Source of the DNA: Palsa-504 sp963835775
Lineage (GTDB): Bacteria > Actinomycetota > Actinomycetes > Streptosporangiales > Streptosporangiaceae
NCBI GenBank assembly: GCA_963835775.1
Contig: CAWIHB010000024.1
Location: 434,001-498,000, forward strand
Reading direction: 5' to 3'
DNA: 64,000 bases
Below, piece after piece: positions 23,917 to 34,065 of the stretch. A program made the translations under genes and the position numbers. Numbering within the stretch: the stretch's first letter is position 1; each line of letters begins with the position of its first letter. The notes below the pieces were generated by a model. The model saw nothing but the letters and a program-made list of their open reading frames with translations. It searched no databases and was not told the origin of the DNA.

Positions 23917-25032
23917 TTAGTTACTCCTCCGGTAAAACGGCAGATCGGTCAGCTGGGCGGGAACGGCCTGGCCCCTGATGTCCACGGCGATGCCGGGCTG
24001 ATCCTGGGTGGCGCCGGCTTCCAGATAGGCCATGGCGATCGGCTGGCCCAGGGTCGGAGACGGCGCGCCGCTGGTCACGATGCCGCGGTTCTTCCCGTCG
24101 ACCAGCACCGGGTAACCATGCCTGGGTATCCGGCGGGCGGCGATGACCAGGCCGACCAGCTGCCTGGTCGGTCCCGACGCGGCCCGGGCGGCCAAGGCCT
24201 CACGGCCGACGAAGTCGCCCGGCTTGTCGAACTTCACCACCCGCCCTAGGCCCGCTTCGAAAGGTGTCACGTCCGGGCCGAGCTCGTTGCCGTACAGCGG
24301 CATGCCGGCCTCCAGCCGGAGCGTATCGCGCGCCGCCAGGCCCGCGGGGACCAGGCCGGCCGCCGCGCCGGCCGAGGTCAGAGCGGCCCAGACCGCCTCG
24401 GCGTCCTCGGGCCGGCAGAACACCTCGAAGCCGTCCTCGCCGGTGTACCCGGTGCGCGCCACCCAGGCCCGCCGCCCGGCCACCTCGCCGAACGCGCCCG
24501 CGTAGTACTTCATCGCATCCAGGTCGGCCCCGGCCGTCAGCGGGGCCAGGATCCCGGCCGCGGCCGGTCCCTGGATAGCTACCAGCGCGTAGTCCAAGGT
24601 GGCGTCGGTCACGGCCGCGTCCCGGCCGGACGCCCGGGAGCTCAGCTCCGCGTAGACGGTCCCGGTGTTCGAGGCGTTCGCGATGACCAGGAACTCCTGC
24701 TCGCCCACCCGGTACACCACCAGGTCATCGAGCACGCCGCCGTCGGCCGCGCAGATCATCGTGTACCTGGCCCGGCCGGGCCGGACCGCGGACAGGTGCC
24801 CGGTCAGCGCGTAGTCGAGCGCCGCCCCGGCCTCGGGCCCGGTCACCCGGATCTCGCCCATGTGCGAGAGGTCGAACAGGCCGGCCGCGTGCCGCACCGC
24901 CTGGTGCTCGGCCGTCTCGCTGGCGTATCGCAGCGGCATCTGCCAGCCCGCGAAGGAGGTCATGACGGCACCGAGACGCTCGTGCACCGCGTGCAGCGGG
25001 GTCTGCCTCGGCCGTTCCCCTGATGATGTCAT
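23917..25032 (-). CDS. gcvT: Glycine cleavage system T protein (aminomethyltransferase)
   Basis: The enzyme transfers the methylene group from the H-protein-bound intermediate to tetrahydrofolate, releasing ammonia. Signatures are PLHAVHERLGAVMTSFAGWQMPL, HAAGLFDLSHMGEI, GYTGEDGFEVF, the folate-binding ARDTLRLEAGMPLYGNEL and the C-terminal barrel. The ATG at 25032 gives 371 residues, typical of the family; an ATG at 25056 would overlap the divergent pterin dehydratase start. Downstream is gcvH. Confidence 0.95.
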   Translation of the reverse strand: MTSSGERPRQTPLHAVHERLGAVMTSFAGWQMPLRYASETAEHQAVRHAAGLFDLSHMGEIRVTGPEAGAALDYALTGHLSAVRPGRARYTMICAADGGVLDDLVVYRVGEQEFLVIANASNTGTVYAELSSRASGRDAAVTDATLDYALVAIQGPAAAGILAPLTAGADLDAMKYYAGAFGEVAGRRAWVARTGYTGEDGFEVFCRPEDAEAVWAALTSAGAAAGLVPAGLAARDTLRLEAGMPLYGNELGPDVTPFEAGLGRVVKFDKPGDFVGREALAARAASGPTRQLVGLVIAARRIPRHGYPVLVDGKNRGIVTSGAPSPTLGQPIAMAYLEAGATQDQPGIAVDIRGQAVPAQLTDLPFYRRSN

Positions 25033-25054
25033 CTGCGAATGGTATGCCGTAACC

Positions 25055-25333
25055 ATGGAACTGCTGACCGAAGATCAGATCAATGCCGAACTGGCCGCTA
25101 CCCCCGGCTGGGACCGGGCCGGAGCGGAGATCACCCGCGAGGTGCACCGGGCCGACTTCCGCGACGCGCTGCTCTACCTGGGCGCCGTGGCCTACCTGGC
25201 CGAGCAGGCCAACCACCACCCGGACGTGGCCATCAGCTGGAACAAGGTCACGCTGACCCTGAGCAGCCACTCGGCCGGCGGCCTGACCGGCAACGACTTC
25301 GCCCTGGCCCGGCAGATCTCGGCCCTGGCCTAG
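25055..25333 (+). CDS. Pterin-4a-carbinolamine dehydratase
   Basis: The 92-residue protein carries the PCD signature: the N-terminal LLTEDQINAELAATPGW, and the catalytic EQANHHPDVAISWNKVTLTL with the His-His-Pro triad plus a second His in LSSHSAGGLTGNDF. It dehydrates 4a-hydroxytetrahydrobiopterin; in bacteria it may serve other pterin roles. The ATG at 25055 directly abuts the possible upstream start of divergent gcvT. Confidence 0.94.
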   Translation: MELLTEDQINAELAATPGWDRAGAEITREVHRADFRDALLYLGAVAYLAEQANHHPDVAISWNKVTLTLSSHSAGGLTGNDFALARQISALA

Positions 25334-25518
25334 GAGCCTGGCATCTGCGCAGGTAGGCCGTGTGTTCCCCGGGCCGCTATCGGAATGTTGCCAATGTTTC
25401 ACCAAATTTGCACATATACACACCTCATTACCTCTTCTGAGTGAGCACCAGGCGTGGCATCGTGGGCTCCCGCGGAGCCGGCATGGCGGCCCGCGCTTCA
25501 CGCGTGAGAGGAACGCTC

Positions 25519-28061
25519 ATGGACAGACGTGGGAAGGTGGGCCCGGGCAGCCGACGGCCACCTGGCTGCGTGTCACCGCCACGGCCAGCTCAGCGGCCCT
25601 GATCAGCCTGCTCGGCCTCCCGGGAACCTCACTGGCCGCAGCAACCGCGGCCAGCGCGGCGAGCGGCGCGGCCCAGGCCGTGGCCCCGGCCAAACCCGCG
25701 ACGCTGACCGCCGACAGCTCGTCGTGTCACCTGGGCAACGGGGTCAAGCACGTCGTGCAGCTCACGTTCGACAACGTGCACTTCTTCCGTGACAACCCGA
25801 ATGTCCCGTCCGACCTGGAGCAGCTGCCGAACCTGCTGAACTTCTTCGAAGACAACGGCACGTTCCTGTCCAACAACCACACGCCGCTGATCGCGCACAC
25901 CGCCGATGACATCCTGACCACTTACACCGGCCTGTACGGCGACCGGCAGGGCATGCCGGTGTCCAACGACTACCAGGCGTACAACAAGAACGGCCCGGAC
26001 GGCACATACGGCACCACCGACTCGGCCAGCTCGTTCGCCTACTGGACCGACCCGGTCGACGACACCACCAGCCCGCCGACCCCCGGCCACGACACCAACC
26101 CGAACATGGTCTACTCCCCGGTGCCGCCGGCCACCTCGCCCACCCCGGTCACGCCGAACACCACCACCCCCGCCCCCTGGGTCCCCTTCACCCGGGCCGG
26201 CTGTGACGTGGGCGACGTGGCCACCGCCAACCAGGAGCTGGAGAACACCACCCCGGACATCGCCGACGCGTTCGGCGCCAACTCGCCCGAGGCCCAGCAG
26301 CTGGCCGCCGACCCGGACTCGTTCAAGGACCCGGAGACCGCGGACTACGTCGGCGTGGCCGTGCACTGCGCCCAGGGCAGCGCGTTCTGCGCCGACGCCC
26401 AGGCGGTCAAGTACGGCCAGAAGACGCCGTCACCCACCGCGGTCGCGGACGTGCTGCCCGACGAGCCGGGCGGCTACCACGGCTTCCAGGCCCTGTTCGG
26501 TCACAAGTACGTCGCGCCGCAGCTCGGCGCGGGCATGCCCAGCCTGACCCGCAACGGGTACCAGGTCACCAACGCCAGCGGCAACCTGGTCGACCTGAAC
26601 GGCGACGAGATCGACGGCGCGTTCCTGACTGACTACCCGGGCTTCCCCGGCTTCTCCTCCATCAACGCCTCCCAGACGCTGGCCTACATGGCCGACATGC
26701 TGGAGACCGGCGTCCCCGTGGTCAGCGGTTACATCTCCGACCTGCACGGGAACGAGTTCATCCCGGCGCTGAGCTCGGTCTGCGCCAAGGCCGGCGACGC
26801 GCTGGGCAGCGGCAGCGCGTGCTACACCGCGCAGGCGGAGTACTACAACGCCGCGTTCGGCGCCTTCTTCCAGCGCTTGGCCGCCGACGGCATCACCCCG
26901 GCCAACACGCTGTTCGTGCTCAGCTCCGACGAGGGCGACCACGAGGCCGGCGCCAACGTCGGCCGGGCCGTCCAGCCCACGCCGGCCAGCTGCGACGGCG
27001 TGACCGTATCCGGCAGCACCGTGACCCCCGACGTGGCCTGCACCTACCCGGCCGGGACGTTCGGCGAGCTCGAGGGCAACATCACCGGGCTGCTGGCCGT
27101 CGAGAAGCACGACACCACCGCCTTCGGCATGGAGAACGACACCGCGCCGGAGTACTACATCAACGGCGACCCGGGGCCCGACGCCACCGTGACCAGGACG
27201 TTCGAGCACGACATCGCCGGGCTGACGGCCTACAACCCATACGCCGGGCAGAGCCAGCCGATCGACAACTACCTGGCCGATCCCACCGAAGAGGCGATCC
27301 TGCACATGGTCAACGCCGACCCGGCGCGGACGCCGACGCTGGCCGAGTTCGCCAAGCCCGACTACTACCTGGAGCAGGGCCAGGCGACTTGCGACGCCAC
27401 GGTCACCGGGACCGTCGCCAAGGACTACCCGGCGGACTGCGTGAGCATCGACCCCGGTTTCGCCTGGGACCACGGCGACTACGCGGCCGAGATCAACACC
27501 AACTACATCGGCTTCGTCGGGCCGGGCGTCAAGCATCTCGGTCTGGACGGCTCCGGTCCGGCCGACGGCCCGAACTCGGCCGGCGCCAACAGCGGCCAGA
27601 CCGTCGCCGCGGACAGCAACAACCCGGGCACCTGGACCGATGAGACCGACATCCGCCCGACCGAGCTGTACCTGCTCGGCCTGAAGGACGACTACGAGCA
27701 CGACGGCCGGGTCATCACCCAGATCCTGGCCGCCCCGAACCGCGCGCTCGGTGCCCCGGGCGTGGCCGCGCTTGGCGCCTGCTACAAGCAGCTGAACTCC
27801 AGCGTCGGCACCTTCGCCAACTACACCCTGCAGGCCGACACCAAGGCCATCGAGAGCACCACGCCCGGCGACGCCAGGTACCTGGCCACCGACAAGGCGC
27901 TGGCCGCGCTGGACCGGGTCCGCGACGGGCTGGCCCTGCGCATCAAGGGCGAGCTCGAGGCGGCCGCGTTCGGCGACGTGCCGATCTTCGGCGCCCAGGC
28001 CCAGACGTTCGGCTGCCAGCTGATCATCGCCTCGGCCCGGGCCGTGGACGGCAGCGCCTGA
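25519..28061 (+). CDS. Secreted alkaline-phosphatase-superfamily hydrolase, signal peptide frameshifted
   Basis: The long frame ending at 28061 encodes a mature domain with HVVQLTFDNVHFFRDN near its N-terminus, LFVLSSDEGDHEAG (metal site) and FAWDHGDYAAEINTNYIGFV, DIRPTELYLLGLKDDYEHDG, which belong to the alkaline phosphatase/sulfatase superfamily. The best start is the ATG at 25519 after GAGAGGAAC, but it is one frame off. Adding one G in the GGG at 25539-25541 yields MDRRGK and then a hydrophobic export signal LISLLGLPGTSLAAA. The in-frame alternative, a GTG at 25362, runs through AT-rich promoter-like DNA and gives no signal peptide. Substrate unknown. Confidence 0.8.
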
Positions 28062-28069
28062 TCACCCCG

Positions 28070-28121
28070 CAGGCCGTGACCCCGCCCCCGACACCCGCGT
28101 CAGGGGCGGGGTCACGGCCTG
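28070..28121 (+). terminator. Strong terminator after the secreted hydrolase
   Basis: CAGGCCGTGACCCCGCCCC (28070-28088) pairs perfectly over 19 bp with 28103-28121, with a 14-nt loop, 8 bases after the stop codon. Confidence 0.88.
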
Positions 28122-28146
28122 GCCGTTCGTAGCGGACAATGGGGCG

Positions 28147-29385
28147 GTGACCGCCACCTGGCCTGACCAGGCCGCCGCAGATTCCGCGCCGGCCGCCCGC
28201 CCGCGCGACGTCGTGATCCTGGGCTCGACCGGATCGATCGGCACCCAGGCCCTGGACATCATCGCCCGGAACCCGGACCGGTTCCGGGTGGCCGCGCTGG
28301 CCGCGGGCGGCGGCAACCCGGGCCTGCTGGCCCGCCAGGCCGCCGAGACCGGCGCGGCCGCCGTGGCCGTGGCCAGCCCGGCCGCCGTATCCGACGTGCG
28401 GGCCGCACTCCATGATTTTTTTGGCCGAACGGGCCGTGGTACTCGCCCAGCCGACCTGCCCCAGGTCCTGGCCGGACCGGAAGCCGTGTGCGAGCTGGCC
28501 GGATGGCCGTGTGACGTCGTGCTCAACGGCGTGACCGGCGCGGCCGGGCTGCAGGCCACGCTGGCCGCGCTGGACGCCGGCCGGGTGCTGGCCCTGGCCA
28601 ACAAGGAGTCGCTGATCATCGGCGGTCCGCTGGTCACGCGGGCGGCCAAGCCCGGGCAGATCGTGCCGGTCGACTCCGAGCACTCGACCATCGCCCAGTG
28701 CCTGCGGGCCGGGCGCCACGCCGAAGTCCGCCGCCTGGTCCTGACCGCCAGCGGCGGCCCGTTCCGCGGCTGGAGCCGCGACCGGCTGGAGCACGTCACC
28801 CCGCAGCAGGCGCTGGCCCACCCGACCTGGAACATGGGCCCGCTGGTCACGATCAACTCGGCCACGCTGGTGAACAAGGGGCTGGAGGTGATCGAGGCGC
28901 ATCTGCTGTTCGGCTTCGGTCTGGACCGGATCGACGTAGTGGTGCACCCCCAGTCGATCGTGCACTCCATGGTCGAGTTCGCCGACGGCGCCACCATCAT
29001 CCAGGCCTCACCGCCGGACATGCGGCTGCCCATCTCGCTGGGCCTGGCCTGGCCCGACCGGGTGCCCGACGCCGCGCCCGGGCTGGACTGGTCCGCGGCG
29101 GCCAGCTGGACCTTCGAGCCGCTGGACGACGCCGCGTTCCCCGCCGTCGCGCTGGCCCGGGAGGCCGCCGCGGCCGGCGGCACCATGCCGGCCGTCTACA
29201 ACGCCGCCAACGAGGCCTGCGTGGCCGCCTTCCTGGCGGGAAGCATCAGCTTCACCCGGATTGTTGACACCGTGGCCCGGATACTCTCTGAACACGACGC
29301 CGCGCGCGCGGCGGTCACCAGTGTGGCGGACGTACTGGCCGTCGACGACTGGGCCCGGCGGCGGGCGCGGGAGCTGAACGTCTAG
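28147..29385 (+). CDS. dxr: 1-deoxy-D-xylulose 5-phosphate reductoisomerase
   Basis: The 412-residue enzyme converts DXP to MEP with NADPH in isoprenoid synthesis. Signatures: ILGSTGSIGTQALDI (Rossmann), ALANKESLIIGGPLV, VDSEHSTIAQCL with the metal-binding acids, LTASGGPFRGW, HPTWNMGPLVTINSATLVNK and PQSIVHSMVEF. The GTG at 28147 begins 25 bp after the terminator. It heads the conserved block dxr-rip-ispG, so two MEP-pathway genes flank a membrane protease. Confidence 0.97.
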   Translation: MTATWPDQAAADSAPAARPRDVVILGSTGSIGTQALDIIARNPDRFRVAALAAGGGNPGLLARQAAETGAAAVAVASPAAVSDVRAALHDFFGRTGRGTRPADLPQVLAGPEAVCELAGWPCDVVLNGVTGAAGLQATLAALDAGRVLALANKESLIIGGPLVTRAAKPGQIVPVDSEHSTIAQCLRAGRHAEVRRLVLTASGGPFRGWSRDRLEHVTPQQALAHPTWNMGPLVTINSATLVNKGLEVIEAHLLFGFGLDRIDVVVHPQSIVHSMVEFADGATIIQASPPDMRLPISLGLAWPDRVPDAAPGLDWSAAASWTFEPLDDAAFPAVALAREAAAAGGTMPAVYNAANEACVAAFLAGSISFTRIVDTVARILSEHDAARAAVTSVADVLAVDDWARRRARELNV

Positions 29386-29397
29386 GAGGAGCGGCGG

Positions 29398-30594
29398 ATG
29401 GACCTGATCGGCTGGGTCATCTTCATCGTCGCCCTGCTCATCTCCGTCATGCTGCACGAGACCGGCCACTTCGTGCTGGCCAAGAGGTTCGGCATGAAGG
29501 TGACCAGGTACTTCGTCGGCTTCGGCCCGACCATCTGGTCGACCTGGCGCGGCGAGACCGAGTACGGGATCAAGGCCCTGCCGTTCGGCGGCTTCGTCAA
29601 GATCGTCGGGATGCACTCGCTGGACGATCCCGATGACCCGGACGACGAGGCCCGGTCGTTCCGCTCGCACCCGGCGTGGCAGCGGATCCTGGTCCTGTGC
29701 GCCGGCTCGGCCATGCACTTCCTGCTGGCCCTGCTCCTGGTCTTCGGCCTGGCCCTCGGCGTCGGCATCGCCTACGGCAACACCCAGGTGGGCACGCTCA
29801 GCTCCTGCGTGCCGGTCAGCCTGGCCGCCTACGACAACGGCAGCTGCACTGGGTCCCACCTGGTCTCCCCGGCCAAGCTGGCCGGGCTGCGGCTCGGCGA
29901 CGTGGTGACCGCCATCGACGGCCACCCGGTGAGCAACTTCACCCAGCTCACCGACATGGTCCGCCCCCTCCCGGCCGGGACGCCGGTTACCGTCACCGTC
30001 CGCCGTGACGGGAAGATGGTGAACCTGCACACCAAGGTGGCCGGTATCAAGGGCCTCGGTTCCTACCTGGGCCTGTCGTACGCGGGGTTCGTGTTCCAGA
30101 TACCCAGCCCGCTGGGCGCCGTCGAGTACTCGGGCACGGCCTTCGGCCAGGTGCTGGTCGGCTCGGCGCACGCCGTCGCGGCGCTGCCCGGGGGGCTGCA
30201 CGATCTGTTCAACAAGGACCGGTCGACGACGGCCGCGGGCCAGGTCACTAGCGTCGTCGGCGCGGCCCAGGCGACCGGCAGCGAGCTGGCCTCCAACGCG
30301 GGCTGGCAGTACAAGGTCAGCTTCGTGCTGCTGCTCATCGCTTCGCTGAACATCTTCGTCGGCGCCTTCAACATGCTTCCGCTGCTGCCCTTGGACGGCG
30401 GTCACATCGCGGCGATCGTCTACGAGCGGATCCGGGCCTGGCTGGCCCGACTGCGCGGCCGGCCCGACCCCGGCCTGGTCAACATGGCCAAGCTCGTCCC
30501 GGTCAGCTTCAGCCTGTTCGTGGTGATCGCGTTGTTCAGCGTCGTCCTGGTCCTGGCCGACATCATCAACCCCATAAACCTCACCGGAGGTTAG
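29398..30594 (+). CDS. rip: Site-2 membrane metalloprotease, M50 family (RseP/Rip1)
   Basis: The 398-residue membrane protein has the zinc motif H20-E21-TG-H24 in the first helix, a PDZ domain at about residues 150-250 (GLRLGDVVTAIDGHPVSNFT), and the second metal motif LPLLPLDGGHIAAI near residue 327, with further membrane helices at 300-395. It cleaves membrane-embedded anti-sigma factors in regulated intramembrane proteolysis, as Rip1 does in mycobacteria. It lies 12 bp after dxr. Substrates cannot be read from the window. Confidence 0.95.
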   Translation: MDLIGWVIFIVALLISVMLHETGHFVLAKRFGMKVTRYFVGFGPTIWSTWRGETEYGIKALPFGGFVKIVGMHSLDDPDDPDDEARSFRSHPAWQRILVLCAGSAMHFLLALLLVFGLALGVGIAYGNTQVGTLSSCVPVSLAAYDNGSCTGSHLVSPAKLAGLRLGDVVTAIDGHPVSNFTQLTDMVRPLPAGTPVTVTVRRDGKMVNLHTKVAGIKGLGSYLGLSYAGFVFQIPSPLGAVEYSGTAFGQVLVGSAHAVAALPGGLHDLFNKDRSTTAAGQVTSVVGAAQATGSELASNAGWQYKVSFVLLLIASLNIFVGAFNMLPLLPLDGGHIAAIVYERIRAWLARLRGRPDPGLVNMAKLVPVSFSLFVVIALFSVVLVLADIINPINLTGG

Positions 30595-30861
30595 CTAGTG
30601 CTAGCCCGGGGGGACGACCCCCCGGAACCCCCCGCTGCGCTCCGCGCCCCGCCGCGGTTCTCGCCGATACACCGGCCGCTCACCGGGCGCAGGGCCCGGT
30701 TCGCTAAGCCGGTCGGAGCTTCGCTCCGGCTGACCGTAACCCCCGCTGCGCTCCCCTTCCCGACGCCGCCGTCAGCGTCGGGCCCGGGGCGGTCGCCGCG
30801 TTCGGGCACAATGGCGGGGTACCGGGTTTCGGGATGTGACCAAACCGAACGGATGGGGCTC
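30595..30861 (+). other. Leader region between rip and ispG with hairpins
   Basis: This 267-bp gap has no stop in the ispG frame but carries repeated GCTGCGCTCC/CTTCGCTCC-type bases and several hairpins, and no start-plus-RBS that would fit IspG homologues. The clearest hairpin is at 30707-30731 (AGCCGG...GGAGCTTCGCTCC...GGCT). It may hold an attenuator or an internal promoter for ispG. Confidence 0.45.
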
Positions 30862-32034
30862 ATGAGTATTGACCTCGGGATGCCGGCGACGCCGCCCGCG
30901 CCGCTGGCCCAAGATCTGCTGGCACCGCGGCGGCTGTCCCGCCAGATCATGGTGGGCTCCGTGCCGGTCGGCGGGGGAGCGCCGGTAACGGTGCAGTCGA
31001 TGACCACCACCCTGACCGCCGACATCAACGCCACCCTGCAGCAGATCGCCGAGCTGACCGCCTCCGGCTGCCAGATCGTCCGGGTCGCGGTCCCGTCCCA
31101 GGACGACGCGGACGCGCTGCCCGCCATCGCGCGCAAGTCGCAGATCCCGGTGATCGCCGACATCCACTTCCAGCCCAAGTACGTGTTCGCGGCGATCGAC
31201 GCCGGCTGCGCCGCGGTCCGGGTCAATCCGGGCAACATCAAGCAGTTCGACGACAAGGTGGCCGAGATCGCCAGGGCGGCCACCGACGCCGGCATCCCGA
31301 TCAGGATCGGCGTCAACGCCGGCTCGCTGGACAAGCGGCTGCTGGCCAAGTACGGCAAGGCCACCCCGGAAGCGCTGGTCGAGTCCGCGCTGTGGGAGTG
31401 CTCCCTGTTCGAGGAGCACGGCTTCCGCGACATCAAGATCTCGGTCAAGCACCACGACCCGGTGGTGATGATCAACGCCTACCGGCTGCTCGCCCGCCAG
31501 TGCGACTACCCGCTGCACCTCGGCGTGACCGAGGCCGGGCCGACGTTCCAGGGCACGATCAAGTCCGCGGTGGCGTTCGGCGCCCTGCTGGCCGAAGGCA
31601 TCGGCGACACGATCCGGGTCTCGCTGTCCGCGCCCCCGGTGGAAGAGGTCAAGGTCGGCATCTCGATCCTGGAATCCCTCGGCCTGCGCCAGCGGCGGCT
31701 TGAGATCGTGTCCTGCCCGTCCTGCGGCCGGGCCCAGGTCGACGTGTACAAGCTGGCCGAGGAGGTGACCGCCGGGCTCGACGGCCTGGAGGTACCGCTG
31801 CGGGTCGCGGTCATGGGCTGCGTGGTCAACGGCCCCGGCGAGGCCCGCGAGGCCGACCTCGGCGTCGCCTCGGGCAACGGCAAGGGCCAGATCTTCGTCC
31901 GCGGCAAGGTCATCGCCACCGTGCCCGAGAGCCAGATCGTGGAGACCCTGATCGAGGAGGCCATGCGCCTAGCCGAGCAAGGCGACCTCACCGACCCCGA
32001 CGCCGACGCCAAGCCCGTCGTCACCGCCTACTAA
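30862..32034 (+). CDS. ispG: 4-hydroxy-3-methylbut-2-en-1-yl diphosphate synthase (IspG/GcpE)
   Basis: The 390-residue [4Fe-4S] enzyme converts MEcPP to HMBPP in the MEP pathway. Cluster ligands appear in SCPSCGRAQ and MGCVVNGPGEA; other signatures are VTVQSMTTTLTADINATL and ADIHFQPKYVFAAID, RVNPGNI and GVNAGSLDKRLL. The ATG at 30862 matches homologue N-termini and follows GGATGGGG; the reading frame remains open 264 bases further upstream but without a good start. It is the third gene of the dxr block. Confidence 0.96.
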   Translation: MSIDLGMPATPPAPLAQDLLAPRRLSRQIMVGSVPVGGGAPVTVQSMTTTLTADINATLQQIAELTASGCQIVRVAVPSQDDADALPAIARKSQIPVIADIHFQPKYVFAAIDAGCAAVRVNPGNIKQFDDKVAEIARAATDAGIPIRIGVNAGSLDKRLLAKYGKATPEALVESALWECSLFEEHGFRDIKISVKHHDPVVMINAYRLLARQCDYPLHLGVTEAGPTFQGTIKSAVAFGALLAEGIGDTIRVSLSAPPVEEVKVGISILESLGLRQRRLEIVSCPSCGRAQVDVYKLAEEVTAGLDGLEVPLRVAVMGCVVNGPGEAREADLGVASGNGKGQIFVRGKVIATVPESQIVETLIEEAMRLAEQGDLTDPDADAKPVVTAY

Positions 32035-32093
32035 CCCGCCCCGCCGCGCCCAGTCACCAGCGGAGTGAAACCCGGGTCCCACCTCCATAGGGT

Positions 32094-32117
32094 GTGGTGA
32101 AACCCGGGTTTCACCAC
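32094..32117. terminator. Bidirectional terminator between ispG and the DeoR gene
   Basis: A perfect 24-bp palindrome with arms GTGGTGAAACCC and GGGTTTCACCAC lies between the convergent gene ends. Half of it, GTGAAACCCGGGT, also occurs at 32065-32077. Confidence 0.75.
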
Positions 32118-32140
32118 CTAGCCGGGCCGGTCGCGGCGGC

Positions 32141-32956
32141 TTATCCGGCCTGGCGGTGCGCCGGGGCGGCCGCCATGCTCTCGGCGTAGAAAATCTCGCC
32201 TACCTGGTCGGCGGTCTGGGCTCGCGCGTCGGCGGGCAGCATGTCATCGGTGATCAGCACGTCGACCTCGTCCAGCCGCGCGAACGAGCTCAGGCTGATC
32301 AGGCCCCACTTGGTGTGGTCGGCCAGCACCACGACCCGGCGCGCGACCCGGATGAAGGTCCGGTTGGTCTCGGCCTCAGCCAGGTTGGGCGTGGTCAGCC
32401 CGGCGTCGGCGTCGAAGCCGTGGCAGCCGAGGAAGAGCAGGTCGAAGTGGAGCGAGCGGATGGTCAGGTCGGCGATGGGCCCGACCAGCGCGTCTGAGGG
32501 GGTGCGCACGCCGCCGGTCAGCACCACCGAATCGGACGTGCCGTCCAGGCCCCGGGTCCCGCTGAACAGGTTCGTGACCCGCAGCGAGTTGGTCACGATG
32601 GTCAGGCCGGGCACGTCCAGCAGGCACTGCGCGAGCGCGAAGGTGGTCGTCCCCGCGGCCAGCGCGACTGCGGTACCCGGCGTGACCAGGCTCGCGGCCG
32701 CGCGGGCGATCGCGGTCTTCTCCGGCCGTTCCAGCACCAGCTTGGCATCGAAACTCGGCTCGTGACTCGATGGCGTGCCGGGCAGCACGGCGCCGCCGTG
32801 CACCTTTTCCACCAGGCCATCGCGGGCCAGGACCTCGAGGTCCCTGCGGATCGTCATGTCGGATACGCCGAGGCGCTGGGTGAGGTCACTGACACGTGCG
32901 CTGCCGTCGCTCCTGACGGCCTGCAGAATGAGCGACTGGCGATGTCGGGCGAGCAT
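32141..32956 (-). CDS. DeoR-family transcriptional regulator
   Basis: The 271-residue protein has an N-terminal winged helix (VSDLTQRLGVSDMTIRRDLE, then LVEKVHGGAVLP) and a C-terminal sugar-phosphate isomerase-like sensor domain (TTTFALAQCLLDVPGLTIVTNS, DLLFLGCHGFDADAGLTTPN, ADHTKWG). DeoR regulators repress carbohydrate genes and are released by phosphorylated sugars. It is divergent from the sugar ABC operon beginning at 34066, which is a likely target, although 1.1 kb separate them. Confidence 0.93.
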   Translation of the reverse strand: MLARHRQSLILQAVRSDGSARVSDLTQRLGVSDMTIRRDLEVLARDGLVEKVHGGAVLPGTPSSHEPSFDAKLVLERPEKTAIARAAASLVTPGTAVALAAGTTTFALAQCLLDVPGLTIVTNSLRVTNLFSGTRGLDGTSDSVVLTGGVRTPSDALVGPIADLTIRSLHFDLLFLGCHGFDADAGLTTPNLAEAETNRTFIRVARRVVVLADHTKWGLISLSSFARLDEVDVLITDDMLPADARAQTADQVGEIFYAESMAAAPAHRQAG

Positions 32957-33580
32957 TCCTTCGTCCCCTCCTTATCACTGGATGGCGCCGGGGCCCGTGC
33001 GGTGGCCCGCGGAGGCGTCATCCGTCCCCACTGAGACGTTTGCCGCCCGTGTTCGGTTCCGGGTGCGGATGTCCGAACCGGATGGATTTCTGCGACGCAG
33101 GTTAGCGCGCGAATCTGAGGTGATCCAGGAGGTTACCTGTAAGATTCCGCATCGCCGCGCCAGCCTGTAATGACCCGCTGACCTGGAGTGTTAAACGAGC
33201 CCTACCCCGCGCTGAATCGCCGGCTGGCCTGAGTGCGGCGCCCCGGGCTCAGGTGCCGGCCGAGCCGAGCGCATGACATCTGCCGAACGGGCCGTGCTGC
33301 GTGCATCTCCCCACTCACGCCACCATCCCGTGCTGTGCCTTCCGGTCCCCCCGGATCCACCCAGAAGGCTGAATCTTCCCGCAAATCGCGGCTGCTATCC
33401 CGGACCCGGCCAGGATGCACCCAGGAACCCCGATTCAGCCCGATTTTGGGGCGGGTGGGTCAGAGGAGGCGTAATTGAGAGGCCGGGGCGAGCCGCGGCC
33501 CGGGGCCTCTGGGGCCGCTGGCCTCCGGAAACGGATGGGCCGTGTCGATGGTGTTTCGCGTTCGTTGCCGAATAGTGACT

Positions 33581-33594
33581 TGTTAGCGTTAACA
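33581..33594. promoter_or_regulatory. LacI-family-type operator
   Basis: TGTTAGCGTTAACA is a near-perfect palindrome with the central CG typical of LacI-family operators in actinomycetes (TGTTAACGTTAACA-like). No LacI gene is in the window, so the cognate regulator must be elsewhere. Confidence 0.55.
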
Positions 33595-33897
33595 TCGTCG
33601 CACGCGTGCTTGTCCGTAATGAATTGACTACCGTGGTGCTGATGACGCTGTGGTTGCGTGTGGTTACCCGCGAAGCAGCAGGACCGGACCGTCCGCTGGG
33701 ACAGGCGAGGGGAGGGCGCAGCGAATCGAGGCTTACGCAGGCTATGGCCCCCCATCCTTACGAAGGTTGTGCCCACTTATGCCGAGGCTGATATCGAAAC
33801 GGGCTCGTTCCCTTATCAGGGCTGCGTGGGGCCTTGACAGGCGATCATGAACAGATTTAGCGTCAACCGCGGATTGTCAGAGTGCGCTCAATACCAG

Positions 33898-33923
33898 CCG
33901 TGACCGAAAAGTTTCGGTGACGG
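33898..33923. promoter_or_regulatory. Inverted repeat upstream of the sugar transporter
   Basis: ACCGAAA and TTTCGGT flank AG at the centre, within arms CCGTGACCGAAA and TTTCGGTGACGG that contain one mismatched pair. It could be the DeoR operator or an RNA hairpin. Confidence 0.4.
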
Positions 33924-34065
33924 CGGATGAGCCGACGGTGTGAACATCGGAATAAGCGTGTCATCGCGTTATCTCTCCCGCGACGAAGCCGACGGGACTC
34001 GCCGCGTACTGTCGGGCCTGGCCCGGGGGAGTATCCCGTCCCGGGAAATTCCATGGAGGTCTTAC

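Larger units (their letters stand above)
32957..34065. other. 1.1-kb non-coding region between DeoR and the sugar transporter
   Basis: I find no supportable gene here. GC is lower in places (33560-33640 and 33790-33960). It contains a LacI-type palindrome at 33581 and a hairpin-forming repeat at 33898, and so probably holds the promoters and operators of both flanking operons. The length leaves room for a long 5' leader or a small RNA, which I cannot demonstrate. Confidence 0.5.
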
